Shown here: one piece after another, positions 50,128 to 59,003 of the stretch
Layout: each line of letters begins with the position of its first letter
How positions within the stretch are numbered: the stretch's first letter is position 1
From: Marispirochaeta sp964554875
Lineage (GTDB): Bacteria > Spirochaetota > Spirochaetia > JC444 > Marispirochaetaceae
Assembly (NCBI GenBank): GCA_964554875.1
Contig: CAZKQJ010000003.1
Span: 62,001 to 126,000, forward strand
DNA length: 64,000 bases
Direction of reading: 5' to 3'
The notes under the pieces: model-generated
Seen by the model: only the letters and a program-made list of their open reading frames with translations
What the model was told of the DNA's origin: nothing
Databases searched by the model: none
Program-made: the position numbers and the translations under genes

Positions 50128-50927
50128 TCGGGTGCCCCTTCTCCGCCGGCCAGGATCTTCTGCCCCCACGGACCAAGCAGGAAATCCCAGAAACGGCGCG
50201 CCACCGAGTCATTCCCGCCTCGATTGAGGAGAACTCCGTACTGGAGAATCGGGCCGGAGTATTTCTCTTCGATGATCACGGATTTTACGGACGGATCGGC
50301 ATCCTCGCCGAGAAGAGAGCGGGAAACAAAGGCGCAGTCCGCCCCGGAAAAAGCGAAGTGAAAAGCCTGACTGACACTGCCCGCAGTTACGATTCTCGGA
50401 GTATCAATCCCCGGAAAGATCTCTGGCCACCCTTTTGAAAGTCTTTCGTAGGCTTCTCCGTAGGGCGCTGTATGGGGATTGGCAATGGCGATTTTTCCCT
50501 TGGTTCTCCTGAGCCATTCCGTCAGGGAGGCGAAATCTCCGGCGTCGGGAAAATCCTCCAGCATCGAGACGCATACCAGGGTACCCGTAAAGTACCGACG
50601 GGGAGAATCATCCGCCATGCCGGCTTCGGCAAGCAGGGAGGGATATCTCTCATTGGCCGCCAGAAAAATATCGAATGGTGCGCCCGAGAGTATCTGTGCA
50701 TACAGTTTCCCGGAGGATCCGAAGATAACCTCGATTTCCGCATCGTCGCTGAAACGTCCGTACTCTTCCAGCAGTTTCGGCATCAATTCACGAAGACTCG
50801 AAGCCGCAGCGACCCTGACCTTATACTCCCCGAGGGATTCGGCTGCCTCGGCTGTACCGCCGGCAGAAACGGGCAGTACGCCAAGACTCATACCCAGTAT
50901 AAGTACAGCAAGGGTTTTCTTCAGCAT
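50124..50927 (-). CDS. modA: Molybdate ABC transporter binding protein ModA
   Basis: The 267-residue protein has a signal peptide ending VSAGGTAEAAES, without lipobox Cys, and the ModA signatures VAAASSLRELMPKLLEEYGR, FGSSGKLYAQILSGAPFDIFLAA and ADCAFVSRSLL. It binds molybdate (or tungstate) in the periplasm. The gene overlaps the [2Fe-2S] protein gene by 7 bases, tying molybdate uptake to the nif operon. AGGAG stands before ATG. Confidence 0.93.
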   Translation of the reverse strand: MLKKTLAVLILGMSLGVLPVSAGGTAEAAESLGEYKVRVAAASSLRELMPKLLEEYGRFSDDAEIEVIFGSSGKLYAQILSGAPFDIFLAANERYPSLLAEAGMADDSPRRYFTGTLVCVSMLEDFPDAGDFASLTEWLRRTKGKIAIANPHTAPYGEAYERLSKGWPEIFPGIDTPRIVTAGSVSQAFHFAFSGADCAFVSRSLLGEDADPSVKSVIIEEKYSGPILQYGVLLNRGGNDSVARRFWDFLLGPWGQKILAGGEGAPE

Positions 50928-51229
50928 AACAGGTACTCCTCCGCCACCGAATCTTCCTCCAAGGCATCGAGAACGGCATCCACATCGTCCTCCGATTCAA
51001 TTCCTCCGTACCAGAGATTGTCAGGATAGATAACCAGAACCGGACCGCGATCGCAGACCTTGAGACACCCGGTCATGGAAACAATCACATCGATCAGTCC
51101 CCGGTCAGCAAGTTCTGATTCAAGATAGGGAATAAGATCCATGGCGCCTTTTTTATGACAGATCCCCTGGGGTTCTCCCCCCGCCCTGAAACTTCCGCAT
51201 ACCAGGATGTGTTTAGCAGGTTTTTCCAT
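50921..51229 (-). CDS. Thioredoxin-like [2Fe-2S] ferredoxin
   Basis: The 102-residue protein is a small thioredoxin-like [2Fe-2S] ferredoxin with cysteines at 11, 24, 55 and 59 (LVCGSFRAGG...GICHKKG...MTGCLKVCDRGP). Proteins of this type lie in nif clusters of anaerobes and are thought to donate electrons or help cofactor assembly. It lies 49 bases after nifB and overlaps modA by 7 bases. A last Cys at residue 102 is outside the cluster motif. Confidence 0.85.
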   Translation of the reverse strand: MEKPAKHILVCGSFRAGGEPQGICHKKGAMDLIPYLESELADRGLIDVIVSMTGCLKVCDRGPVLVIYPDNLWYGGIESEDDVDAVLDALEEDSVAEEYLLC

Positions 51230-51278
51230 CGTTCAACTCCTTGTCTTTTGTTCTACTGTATCGAAGCATGGTGACAGT

Positions 51279-52517
51279 TCACGCACAGTTCTCACCGGTT
51301 CCCCGACACCTGAAATCCGTAACCGCCAGATGAGAGCAGTCGCCGCCGGTCAGAAGCAGGGAAACGGCTTCTCCCAGAGTGCCGGAAAGAATCTTTACAT
51401 CCAGGCCCGAGGCGGAAAGCAGCTCCGCCGGTTTCTGCCCTATACCGCTCACCGCCACGGTCCTGCAGTCTCTGAGAAGTTCGGCGAGATCCTCCCAGCG
51501 GCGGGATTCCCCGCCCGGAACCGGAGCAGACCTCTCCTCTAAGAAAACAGGCCTCTCCCCGTCCAGTTCATAAACCAGGAAGCGCTCCGCTTCTCCGAGA
51601 TGCTGATTGATCAATACTCCTTCCCTGCTCGCAACGGCGATACGGGGACGATCCTTCTTTTCCGCCGCTTTACGCAGCATCCCGGTAACCTCCTCCGGAC
51701 TCAGATCCTTCGTAAGCGTACCTGCGGCATCAGCCCTGCAGCGTTTGCAGTGGGTCATCTGCCGCAGGAACTCTCCGCAGCGCCCGCGTATGTCAGATAC
51801 CGCTGCCGCTTCGGGCGTCACGATATGGGAGAAGGGGGTATCCTCCAGCGGGATCATGGGGAGAATATTCATCAGTTCCGCCCCCAGGGAACGTGCAAGA
51901 CCGGCGATCTTTTCCGCTTCATGATCGTTTATTCCGGGGATCAGCACCATGTTGACCTTTACCAGCATACCCGACTCCCGGCAGAGCCTGATTCCCCTGA
52001 TCTGGTTCTCCAGCATCAGCGAGGCTCCGGCTTCGCCCCGGAGGACCTTTTTGCTTCTGCGTACCCAGCGGTAGACCTTCGCGCCGGTTTCCGGAGTGAC
52101 CGCATTTACCGTGACGGTGATGTGACCGAGACCGGCTTCCTTAAGGTCTTCCACGTAGTCCGGCAGTACGAGTCCGTTGGTGGCCATGCAGAGAGCGACA
52201 TCGGGAAAAGCTTTCCTGACCGCCCGGAACGCGGCGAAGGTCTCTCCAGGATTCGCCAGCGGGTCTCCGGGACCGGCTATGCCGACGACGCTCAGGGGAA
52301 CCCTTCCCCGAACCTGCTCGATATAGGCGACGCTGTCTTCCGGCCTGAGAAGGGCGCTGCTGACGCCGGGACGCCCCTCGTTGGGACAGTCGTATTTGCG
52401 GTTGCAGAAGTTACAGGCCGTATTGCAGGCCGGAGCTACCGGGAGGTGCACCCTGGCTGCGGAACCGCAGGCACTTTTCTGAAAGCAGGGATGTTTTACT
52501 TCAGACGGATTCGACAT
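51279..52517 (-). CDS. nifB: FeMo-cofactor biosynthesis protein NifB
   Basis: The 412-residue protein is radical-SAM NifB: the [4Fe-4S] motif CNTACNFC (Cys 31, 35, 38) follows HPCFQKSACGSAARVHLPVAPA, with RKYDCPNEGRPGVSS after it. The C-terminal third (about 295-405) is a NifX/NafY-like cofactor-binding domain (ASREGVLINQHLGEAERFLVYELDG). NifB makes the NifB-co iron-sulfur-carbide precursor. It sits 12 bases after nifN. The NifX-like domain fused at its end makes a separate nifX less needed, and none is seen in the window. Confidence 0.95.
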   Translation of the reverse strand: MSNPSEVKHPCFQKSACGSAARVHLPVAPACNTACNFCNRKYDCPNEGRPGVSSALLRPEDSVAYIEQVRGRVPLSVVGIAGPGDPLANPGETFAAFRAVRKAFPDVALCMATNGLVLPDYVEDLKEAGLGHITVTVNAVTPETGAKVYRWVRRSKKVLRGEAGASLMLENQIRGIRLCRESGMLVKVNMVLIPGINDHEAEKIAGLARSLGAELMNILPMIPLEDTPFSHIVTPEAAAVSDIRGRCGEFLRQMTHCKRCRADAAGTLTKDLSPEEVTGMLRKAAEKKDRPRIAVASREGVLINQHLGEAERFLVYELDGERPVFLEERSAPVPGGESRRWEDLAELLRDCRTVAVSGIGQKPAELLSASGLDVKILSGTLGEAVSLLLTGGDCSHLAVTDFRCRGTGENCA

Positions 52518-52529
52518 AATGCTCTCCTT

Positions 52530-53840
52530 TTACTGATACGCATAACCGACGGGGGATTCTGCCTGACGGCGTTCAAGTATGGTGTTGACGATACGGTCCA
52601 GGAGCTGGTGTGTCCCCCGGTAACCGAGATGGGCAATCCTCGCCCCGCCGACCCGGTCATGGACCGGGAAGCCGATTCTCACCAGCGGAAGCCCCAACCT
52701 TCGGGCCGCCGGATAGGCTTTGCTCGACGCGAGAACCAGGTCCGCGGGGCGTTCCTTTATAATCTCCTCGACCTGTTCAAAATCCACGCCGCCGTAAAGG
52801 GGAAAACCCGCCTGCGCCGATGCCTCGAGAAGCGGATTATGTGAATCAGGAAGCGCCGCGAAGACGGGCTTCGCACCGACCTCACCGATAAAACGGGTAA
52901 GTCCGCAGGCGAGATCGGCATCTGCAATCACCGCGATCCTGAGACCGGCCAGGTATTTATGAAAATCGGCGTAGCTGTCCAGGAGTCTCGCCCGCTCGGC
53001 TTCGATTTCTTCCGGAACCGGACGATCCGCGAGGTCCCGCAAACGGGTGATGAATTCGTCGCAGGCATCTATCCCCAGAGGATACGGCAGCACCGATCCT
53101 GAGGGCCCGAGCTTCTCTCTGAGTGCCTTGACCGGCTCGTTTTCGGAACTCCCGGCGGACAGGGCGATCCAGGAAGATCCCGATCCCAGGGCCTCCAGCT
53201 CTTCCACGGGAGTCCCTCCGGGACTCAGGGCGTGATAGCTCTCCCAGCTCCCTCCGTCCAGGGTATCCGCGTAATCCGGCGCGATTACAGGCTTCAGACC
53301 GAAGGCCGACACGGATTCCCTCAGGATACGCAGGTCCGCGGGCGAAACCATACCGCTTGCGATCAGCACCGAGGAAGCGTCGGCATCGAGCGTTTTCCGT
53401 CCCAGGAAGCGACGGAGCACTGCCGCCAGGGCCGCCTTGAAACCATCAGGATGGGAGCCCCGGTAACTCGGCGTAGACACGGTAACCAGGGGAAGTCCCG
53501 TTTCTTCCAGTTCCCTGATAAAAAGACGTACGTCGTCCCCGATGGTCTCGGAAAGACAGGTCGAAGCTATCCCCACAGCCTTCGGCGCGTAACGCTTTTC
53601 GACATTGTCCAGGGCGGCAAGAAGCTGGGCCTTTCCGCCGAAGATGGCTGTTTCTTCGGTGAAACTCGATGAAGCCACGTCCACGGGTTCCCGGAAGTGG
53701 CTGATCAGGTAGCGCCGTATATATGTGGCGCATCCCTGGGAACCGTGCAGGATCGGCATCATTCCTTCAAAACCTTTGAAGGCGATTACCGCCCCCATGG
53801 GAGCGCAGAGCCTGCAGGGATTGGTCGTCGAATCCTTCAT
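52530..53840 (-). CDS. nifN: FeMo-cofactor scaffold protein NifN
   Basis: The 436-residue protein is a nitrogenase-component-1-like scaffold: CRLCAPMGAVIAFKGFEGMMPILHGSQGCATYIRR, ETAIFGGKAQLLAAL and STCLSETIGDDV. With NifE it forms the NifEN complex where NifB-co is matured to FeMo-cofactor. Its start shares one base with the nifE stop (TAATG). It is more diverged from NifK than NifE is from NifD, and is called NifN by position and motif. Confidence 0.92.
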   Translation of the reverse strand: MKDSTTNPCRLCAPMGAVIAFKGFEGMMPILHGSQGCATYIRRYLISHFREPVDVASSSFTEETAIFGGKAQLLAALDNVEKRYAPKAVGIASTCLSETIGDDVRLFIRELEETGLPLVTVSTPSYRGSHPDGFKAALAAVLRRFLGRKTLDADASSVLIASGMVSPADLRILRESVSAFGLKPVIAPDYADTLDGGSWESYHALSPGGTPVEELEALGSGSSWIALSAGSSENEPVKALREKLGPSGSVLPYPLGIDACDEFITRLRDLADRPVPEEIEAERARLLDSYADFHKYLAGLRIAVIADADLACGLTRFIGEVGAKPVFAALPDSHNPLLEASAQAGFPLYGGVDFEQVEEIIKERPADLVLASSKAYPAARRLGLPLVRIGFPVHDRVGGARIAHLGYRGTHQLLDRIVNTILERRQAESPVGYAYQ

Positions 53841-55198
53841 TACAGGCGCCTCCTTCGGATAAATCTCCAGACCGGGGAGTTGACCGTGTTCGCCACTTCC
53901 CGGGCGAAATTGACGGTTCCGATGAAACCGGCCAGAGGAATCTTCCGTTCATGGTTATGGTCGCAGAAACCGATCCCGAGCTTGCAGGCCAGGGGGCGTT
54001 CCTTAACCCCGCCGATAAAAAGATCTGCACCGGTTTCCATCAGTATCCGGCAGAGTTCCAGGGGATTCGAATCGTCCACGATCACCGTCCCCGGCGGACA
54101 CATCTTCGTGAGCCGTTCGTAGTCGTCGGGTCCACCGGTCTGGCTCCCGGCGAGGACCACCTCCATGCCCAGGCGACGGAGAATCTTGATCAGTGAGAAT
54201 GCCTTGAAGGCTCCTCCTACGTAAATCGCCGCCCGTTTGCCTTGAACCTCTTCCCGTATCGCCGCGATCTCGGTCTCGACCTTTGCGACCTCTTCGGCGA
54301 CCAGTTCCGCGGTCCGTCTCTTGATCCGGGAATCCCCGAAAAAGTCCGCCGCCTCGTACAGGGCCGCGGCGGTGTCTTCGATACCGAAGTAGGAGACCCG
54401 CCTGAAGGGGATCCCATACCGCTCCTCCATCGCCTGTGCAAGGGGAGTCAGGGAACCGGAGCACTGCACCAGGTTGAGTCCCGCCAGGTGGGCCCGGGAG
54501 ACTTCGTCCACCCGTCCGTCGCCGGTCATCACCGATACGATGTTGATTCCCATCCGTCGGTAGTACTCTGTAATAATCCAGGCTTCTCCGGCGAGATTGA
54601 ACTCACCCATGATGTTGATGCCCTTCTCGACAGGCGCCCCTTCATGGCTGCCAACCAGCCTTTCGAGGGCCGTACAGGCGGCCCTGTAGCCGTCTTTCTT
54701 CGTCCCCTTGAACCCCTCCGAGTGGACGGGGATCACCGGAATACCGTGCAGTGCCTCAATCTTTCTGCAGACCGCCGCTACATCATCGCCGATGATGCCG
54801 ACGATACAGGTGGCATACACGAAGGCGGCCTTCGGCGTGTAACGGGGGATCAGTTCGTTCAGGGTTTTCTCCAGCTTTTCCATTCCGCCGAAGATTACCT
54901 CTTTCTCCTTTAAATCCGTACAGAAACTGAGTCTGTGCAGCTCGGGACCCGAACTCAATGCTCCCCGGATATCCCAGGTGTAGGCCGCACAGCCGACGGG
55001 ACCGTGGATCAGATGCAGCGCATCCGCTATGGGGTAGAGCACAACCCGGGAGCCGCAGAAGACGCAGGCCCGCTGACTTACTGCACCGGCTTTCGAGGGG
55101 GCTTCACAATGAATATCATGACTGTCCCTCCCGACGGTAAGAACCTGTCGTTCCCGTCCGCTCAATATGGTGTCTTCTGCCAGGCTCCGGATCATCAT
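53840..55198 (-). CDS. nifE: FeMo-cofactor scaffold protein NifE
   Basis: The 452-residue protein is a NifD-like scaffold: RACVFCGSRVVLYPIADALHLIHGPVGCAAYTWDIRG and FCTDLKEKEVIFGGMEKLEKTL contain the P-cluster-type cysteines and the glycine-rich cluster; the GDDVAAVCRKIE segment follows. NifE with NifN holds the cofactor precursor during insertion of Mo and homocitrate. Two Met codons start the gene at 55198. It lies 20 bases after nifK and overlaps nifN. Confidence 0.94.
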   Translation of the reverse strand: MMIRSLAEDTILSGRERQVLTVGRDSHDIHCEAPSKAGAVSQRACVFCGSRVVLYPIADALHLIHGPVGCAAYTWDIRGALSSGPELHRLSFCTDLKEKEVIFGGMEKLEKTLNELIPRYTPKAAFVYATCIVGIIGDDVAAVCRKIEALHGIPVIPVHSEGFKGTKKDGYRAACTALERLVGSHEGAPVEKGINIMGEFNLAGEAWIITEYYRRMGINIVSVMTGDGRVDEVSRAHLAGLNLVQCSGSLTPLAQAMEERYGIPFRRVSYFGIEDTAAALYEAADFFGDSRIKRRTAELVAEEVAKVETEIAAIREEVQGKRAAIYVGGAFKAFSLIKILRRLGMEVVLAGSQTGGPDDYERLTKMCPPGTVIVDDSNPLELCRILMETGADLFIGGVKERPLACKLGIGFCDHNHERKIPLAGFIGTVNFAREVANTVNSPVWRFIRRRRL

Positions 55199-55218
55199 CG
55201 TTGTCTCCTTATAAAAAA

Positions 55219-56595
55219 TTACATTACCAGTTCGAACTGCTCTTCCGGCGCATCCCGGTCCTCCCGGTCCATGATTGCACCAAGCATCTTCTCAAGGATT
55301 CTCATCGCTCCGGAGTAGCCGACGGTGGGAAAATAGCTGTGGCCGATCCGGTCGAGAATCGGAAAACCCATCCGCACAAAGGGAATGTCCTCGTCCCGGG
55401 CAATGTACTTGCCGTAGGTGTTACCTATCAGCAGGTCCACCGGCTCCTGCTTGATCAGCTGGTGCAGCAGGAACATATCGGCCCGCTGCCCGTTATGTAC
55501 ATTCGCGGATTCATCTCCCAGGATCCCGGCTATCCGTTTCCGAAAAGCCTTTCCCGGAGTCCCGGAAACGATATGGACCGGTTTCATGTCCAGGTCGACC
55601 AGGAACCCGGTCAGGGCGATCAGCTGGTCCGGATCACCGAAGACTGCAACCCGTTTACCCGCCAGGTACTGCTGCATATCGGTGATTATGTCCACCGCCC
55701 GGCCCCGTTCGGCGGAGATCGATTCAGGCACCTGATGCCCCGTCATCTCGGAGACCCGGAACAGGAATCGGTCGGTCGCCCGAATACCTATGGGCAGATC
55801 CAGCAGCTCGTAGGGCACCCGGCACTGCTTTTTCAGCTCCGAAGCACCGGACTCGGAAGCAAAGGAACCGAGGCCGAAGGTCATGAAGCTGGATCCCGTT
55901 GAAACAAGCTCCTCCCGGGTCGTTCCTCCGGCGGGATAAAACTGATGAGTCCCGGACTGCGGCGCATCGAGCACGTCGGAGGTGTCCGGAAAGAGTACCG
56001 ACGGAACCCGCATCTCCTTCAGGAGACGCTTGATTTCCCGCATATCCGGTGGTTCCACCCAGCCGGGGATAACGTTGATCTGATTGACCTTTTCCTCGGT
56101 ATCCTCGGCAAAGGCCTTCACAATCCCGGCGACCATGTTCGAAAAACCGGTGACGTGGGATCCGACATAGGACGGGGTGGAAGCATGAATTACTTTCTTA
56201 CCCTCAGGGATTTTCCCGTCGTCAAAGGCCTTCCTGACAATCTGGGCGAGATCGTCACCGATGGTCTCCGATAGACAAGTCGTATGCACCGCGACGATAT
56301 CCGGATCATAAACCGTGAAAATCGTGTTCAGCGCCTGCAGAAGATTCGCCTGACCGCCGAAAACCGAGGCTCCTTCGGTAAAGGAACTGGTGGATGCCAT
56401 GATAGGCTCCTTGTAGTGCCTGGTCAGGGTGGAGCGATGATAGGCGCAACAGCCCTGGGACCCGTGACTGTGAGGAAGACATCCGTGTACTCCCAAAGCC
56501 GCATACATTGCTCCTATGGGCTGGCATGTTTTGGCCGGATTTATGGTCAGAGCCTTTCGTTCCGCCAAATCCGCCGCTGTATGTCGCAACAACAT
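55219..56595 (-). CDS. nifK: Nitrogenase MoFe protein beta chain NifK
   Basis: The 458-residue protein is the beta subunit: INPAKTCQPIGAMYAALGVHGCLPHSHGSQGCCAYHRSTLTRHYKEPIMASTSSFTEGASVFGGQANLLQAL holds the P-cluster cysteines (Cys in KTCQP, HGC, QGCC) and the TTCLSETIGDDL motif carries the third. It binds half the P cluster and pairs with NifD. It is shorter than Azotobacter NifK (about 520), as usual in clostridial and archaeal-type enzymes. It begins 3 bases after nifD. Confidence 0.96.
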   Translation of the reverse strand: MLLRHTAADLAERKALTINPAKTCQPIGAMYAALGVHGCLPHSHGSQGCCAYHRSTLTRHYKEPIMASTSSFTEGASVFGGQANLLQALNTIFTVYDPDIVAVHTTCLSETIGDDLAQIVRKAFDDGKIPEGKKVIHASTPSYVGSHVTGFSNMVAGIVKAFAEDTEEKVNQINVIPGWVEPPDMREIKRLLKEMRVPSVLFPDTSDVLDAPQSGTHQFYPAGGTTREELVSTGSSFMTFGLGSFASESGASELKKQCRVPYELLDLPIGIRATDRFLFRVSEMTGHQVPESISAERGRAVDIITDMQQYLAGKRVAVFGDPDQLIALTGFLVDLDMKPVHIVSGTPGKAFRKRIAGILGDESANVHNGQRADMFLLHQLIKQEPVDLLIGNTYGKYIARDEDIPFVRMGFPILDRIGHSYFPTVGYSGAMRILEKMLGAIMDREDRDAPEEQFELVM

Positions 56596-56598
56596 CCT

Positions 56599-58227
56599 TT
56601 AATCCTCCGTATGAGTATGATAGGCGGCCCGCAGGGAAGGGTTTTTCTCCCAGGGCGCCCCGATCAGCTGCCATACTCTGCTGTTGATCATCCGGTCGAT
56701 CTCCCGGTAAAAGTTGATGGCCCCGGAAAATCCCGCATAGGGACCGCCGTAGTCGTAACTGTGGAGCTGTTTCAGGGGAACGCCCATCTTCTGCACCGCA
56801 TACTTCTCCTTGATACCCGCGCAGAATATCGAAGGCCTGAAATACTCGATCGCCTTTTCCATCTCGAAGTGGCTGATATCGTCGATCACCATAGACCCCG
56901 CTTCCATTTCGGGCATCATCCCGTCATAGTCCTTGAACCTGAATCCCTGTTCCCGGAGCACAGCCATATCTTCAGCACTCTTTCGCGGCCGGTAACGTTC
57001 CGGATCGGCCTCGACCTTCAGTTCCTCTATATTTCTGCTGTCGGCATCGATCCTGATATCCGGCAGCACCTCCCGGCCCTCGTAATCATCGCGATGGGCG
57101 AACTCATAGCCCGCGGCGACGGTTTTCATCCCGATCTCCCGGAACAGGTCCTGATAGTGGTGGGCCCGGGAACCGCCGACAAAAAGCATCGCCAGCTTTC
57201 CTTCGTTCCGCCCGCGGATAGGGGTAATGATCTCCTCGAAACCTTCAGTCTCCTCGGCTATCACCTCCTCGATCCTCGCCTTCAGCTTTTCGTCGCCGAA
57301 GTATTCGCCGATCTTACGGAGCGATTTCGCCGTCGCTTCGACCCCGATAAAGTTGACTTTGATCCAGGGTATCCCGAATTTCTCCTCCATCATTTCCGCC
57401 ACATAGTTGATCGAACGGTGACACATGATCATGTTCAGATCCGCCGTATGGCTCCGTTCGAACTGGCTCACCGTCGAGTTGCCGGAGAAGGTCGCATTCA
57501 GGGTAATACCGCAGCGTTCCAGCAGAGCCTCAAGCACGAAAGCATCACCACCGATGTTGTACTCCCCGAGGAGGTTGACCACGAAATCTCCTTCCGGCGG
57601 GGTATCGTCGTTGCCCACCAGGTGACGGAAGAGCTGGTTGTTCGCGATATGGTGACCCGCCGACTGGCTGACTCCTTTGTATCCCTCGCAGGAAAAACCG
57701 AAGACGTTGCAGTCCCCGAATTTCTCCTTCATCTCCTTCGCCACCGCGTGGATATCATCCCCGATCAGTCCCACCGGACAGGTGGAGAAGATCGCGATCG
57801 CCCTGGGATGAAAAATATCGTAGGCCTCCTGGATAGCCTGACGCAGGAGTTTTTCCCCGCCGAAAACAATGTTGGAATCCTGCATGTCCGTACTGAAACA
57901 GTAGGTCATGTAGTTAGAATCCTTCTCTGTCGCCGGCATGGTCTGGTTGCGTCTGGTCAGCCAGGAGTAAAACCCGCAGCCGATCGGTCCGTGGGTAATA
58001 TTGACAATGTCCCGGGTCGGCCCGAGAACTACCCCCTTGCATCCGGCGTAGGTACAGCCGCGCTGGGTAATGATTCCGGGGATGGTCCTGACATTCGCCT
58101 GAATCTCCTGACTCAGGTCCGGATTGTTGACGACCATCGCTTTCCTGCGTTTCCGGGCGACCTTCGGCGGGTATTTGGCCAGGACTTCTTCGGTAAAGGC
58201 GTTCCCTCCGTTCAACTCTTTCTGCAT
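56599..58227 (-). CDS. nifD: Nitrogenase MoFe protein alpha chain NifD
   Basis: The 542-residue protein is the alpha subunit. GCTYAGCKGVVLGPTRDIVNITHGPIGCGFYSW gives P-cluster cysteines, LNMIMCHRSINYV gives the FeMo-cofactor Cys ligand and QLHSYDYGGPYAGF gives the His ligand with the usual aromatic neighbours. These key ligands make it a true molybdenum-type nitrogenase by sequence. It is longer than Azotobacter NifD (about 490), with an insertion in the last third, as in group II and III nitrogenases of anaerobes. Confidence 0.96.
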   Translation of the reverse strand: MQKELNGGNAFTEEVLAKYPPKVARKRRKAMVVNNPDLSQEIQANVRTIPGIITQRGCTYAGCKGVVLGPTRDIVNITHGPIGCGFYSWLTRRNQTMPATEKDSNYMTYCFSTDMQDSNIVFGGEKLLRQAIQEAYDIFHPRAIAIFSTCPVGLIGDDIHAVAKEMKEKFGDCNVFGFSCEGYKGVSQSAGHHIANNQLFRHLVGNDDTPPEGDFVVNLLGEYNIGGDAFVLEALLERCGITLNATFSGNSTVSQFERSHTADLNMIMCHRSINYVAEMMEEKFGIPWIKVNFIGVEATAKSLRKIGEYFGDEKLKARIEEVIAEETEGFEEIITPIRGRNEGKLAMLFVGGSRAHHYQDLFREIGMKTVAAGYEFAHRDDYEGREVLPDIRIDADSRNIEELKVEADPERYRPRKSAEDMAVLREQGFRFKDYDGMMPEMEAGSMVIDDISHFEMEKAIEYFRPSIFCAGIKEKYAVQKMGVPLKQLHSYDYGGPYAGFSGAINFYREIDRMINSRVWQLIGAPWEKNPSLRAAYHTHTED

Positions 58228-58257
58228 CTTCTGTATCTCCCTCAGGGCGAAAAGGAT

Positions 58258-58635
58258 CTAAAGAACCTTGGCGCCGCTTTCACCTGTGCGAATCCGGGTG
58301 GAATCGAGAACAGGCAGAACAAAAACCTTGCCGTCCCCGGGCATCCCGGTCTGGTTGACACCTATAATCGTATCAACCGCCAGTTTCGTCTTTTCCTCAG
58401 GAACCACCAGCGTAATGATCCTCTTGGCTATCATCCGCGGGCCTTCTCCCAGCTGCGCGAGAGCCTCGGGGCGGCCCTCTTCGGCACCCTTGATCACCCG
58501 GTAGTCCACCAGACCCTTGCCGCGTCCCAGTACCCGTCCGGTGGCGGTGAAGGAGGTGAACCCGGCTTCGCTTAAGGCGACCTTGGTTTTGTTCATCATA
58601 TTCATCCGGATCACCGCCATGACTTCCTTCATCAT
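58258..58635 (-). CDS. nifI2: PII-like nitrogenase regulator NifI2
   Basis: The 125-residue PII protein has the NifI2 T-loop GRVLGRGKGLVDYRVIKGAEEGRPEALAQLGEGPRMIAKR and the C-terminal DGKVFVLPVLDSTRIRTGESG. With NifI1 it forms a complex that senses 2-oxoglutarate and ATP/ADP and blocks the NifDK reaction when fixed nitrogen is plentiful. ATG at 58635 is chosen; a longer reading would overlap nifI1. The double ATG at 58635 and 58632 makes the exact start uncertain by one residue. Confidence 0.93.
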   Translation of the reverse strand: MMKEVMAVIRMNMMNKTKVALSEAGFTSFTATGRVLGRGKGLVDYRVIKGAEEGRPEALAQLGEGPRMIAKRIITLVVPEEKTKLAVDTIIGVNQTGMPGDGKVFVLPVLDSTRIRTGESGAKVL

Positions 58636-58654
58636 CTTGTTCTGCCCCCCGCCG

Positions 58655-58987
58655 TCACTCTTCCAGGAACCCGGAGCTGATGGTGTAAACCTGCTCAACC
58701 GGCGAAACAAAGATCTTACCGTCTCCGTAATTGCCGCTCTCCCCGGTACGGGCGCTCCCCATTACCGTACGGAGAACCAGATCCTTCTCCCCTTCCGGAA
58801 TTACCGTCATGAGCATCTCCTTCGGAAGCTCATCGTAGGTAACCTCTCCGACCTGCAGTCCCTGCTGTCTGCCGCGGCCGGCAACGCTCACCCTGGTCAC
58901 TGCCGGATATCCTGCCTCCAGCAGGGCTTCAATAACTTCATGGGCCTTTTCGGGCCGGACAATCGATCTGACTAGAATCTGCGCCAT
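58655..58987 (-). CDS. nifI1: PII-like nitrogenase regulator NifI1
   Basis: The 110-residue PII protein has the NifI1 T-loop RGRQQGLQVGEVTYDELPKEMLM and the C-terminal DGKIFVSPVEQVYTISSGFLEE. It partners NifI2 in the post-translational switch of nitrogenase. Position between nifH and nifD is diagnostic of clostridial/archaeal-type nif operons. It begins 16 bases after the nifH stop with GAGAGAGG before ATG. Confidence 0.94.
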   Translation of the reverse strand: MAQILVRSIVRPEKAHEVIEALLEAGYPAVTRVSVAGRGRQQGLQVGEVTYDELPKEMLMTVIPEGEKDLVLRTVMGSARTGESGNYGDGKIFVSPVEQVYTISSGFLEE

Positions 58988-59003
58988 TTCTACCTCTCTC
59001 CTT

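Noticed and set aside
50472..51033. Two overlapping plus-strand frames of 184-185 residues
   Set aside because: They are antisense to modA and the [2Fe-2S] gene and have no independent support.
56284..58575. A 763-residue open frame on the plus strand
   Set aside because: It is antisense to nifD and nifK, which have complete catalytic motifs; long antisense frames are expected at this base composition.
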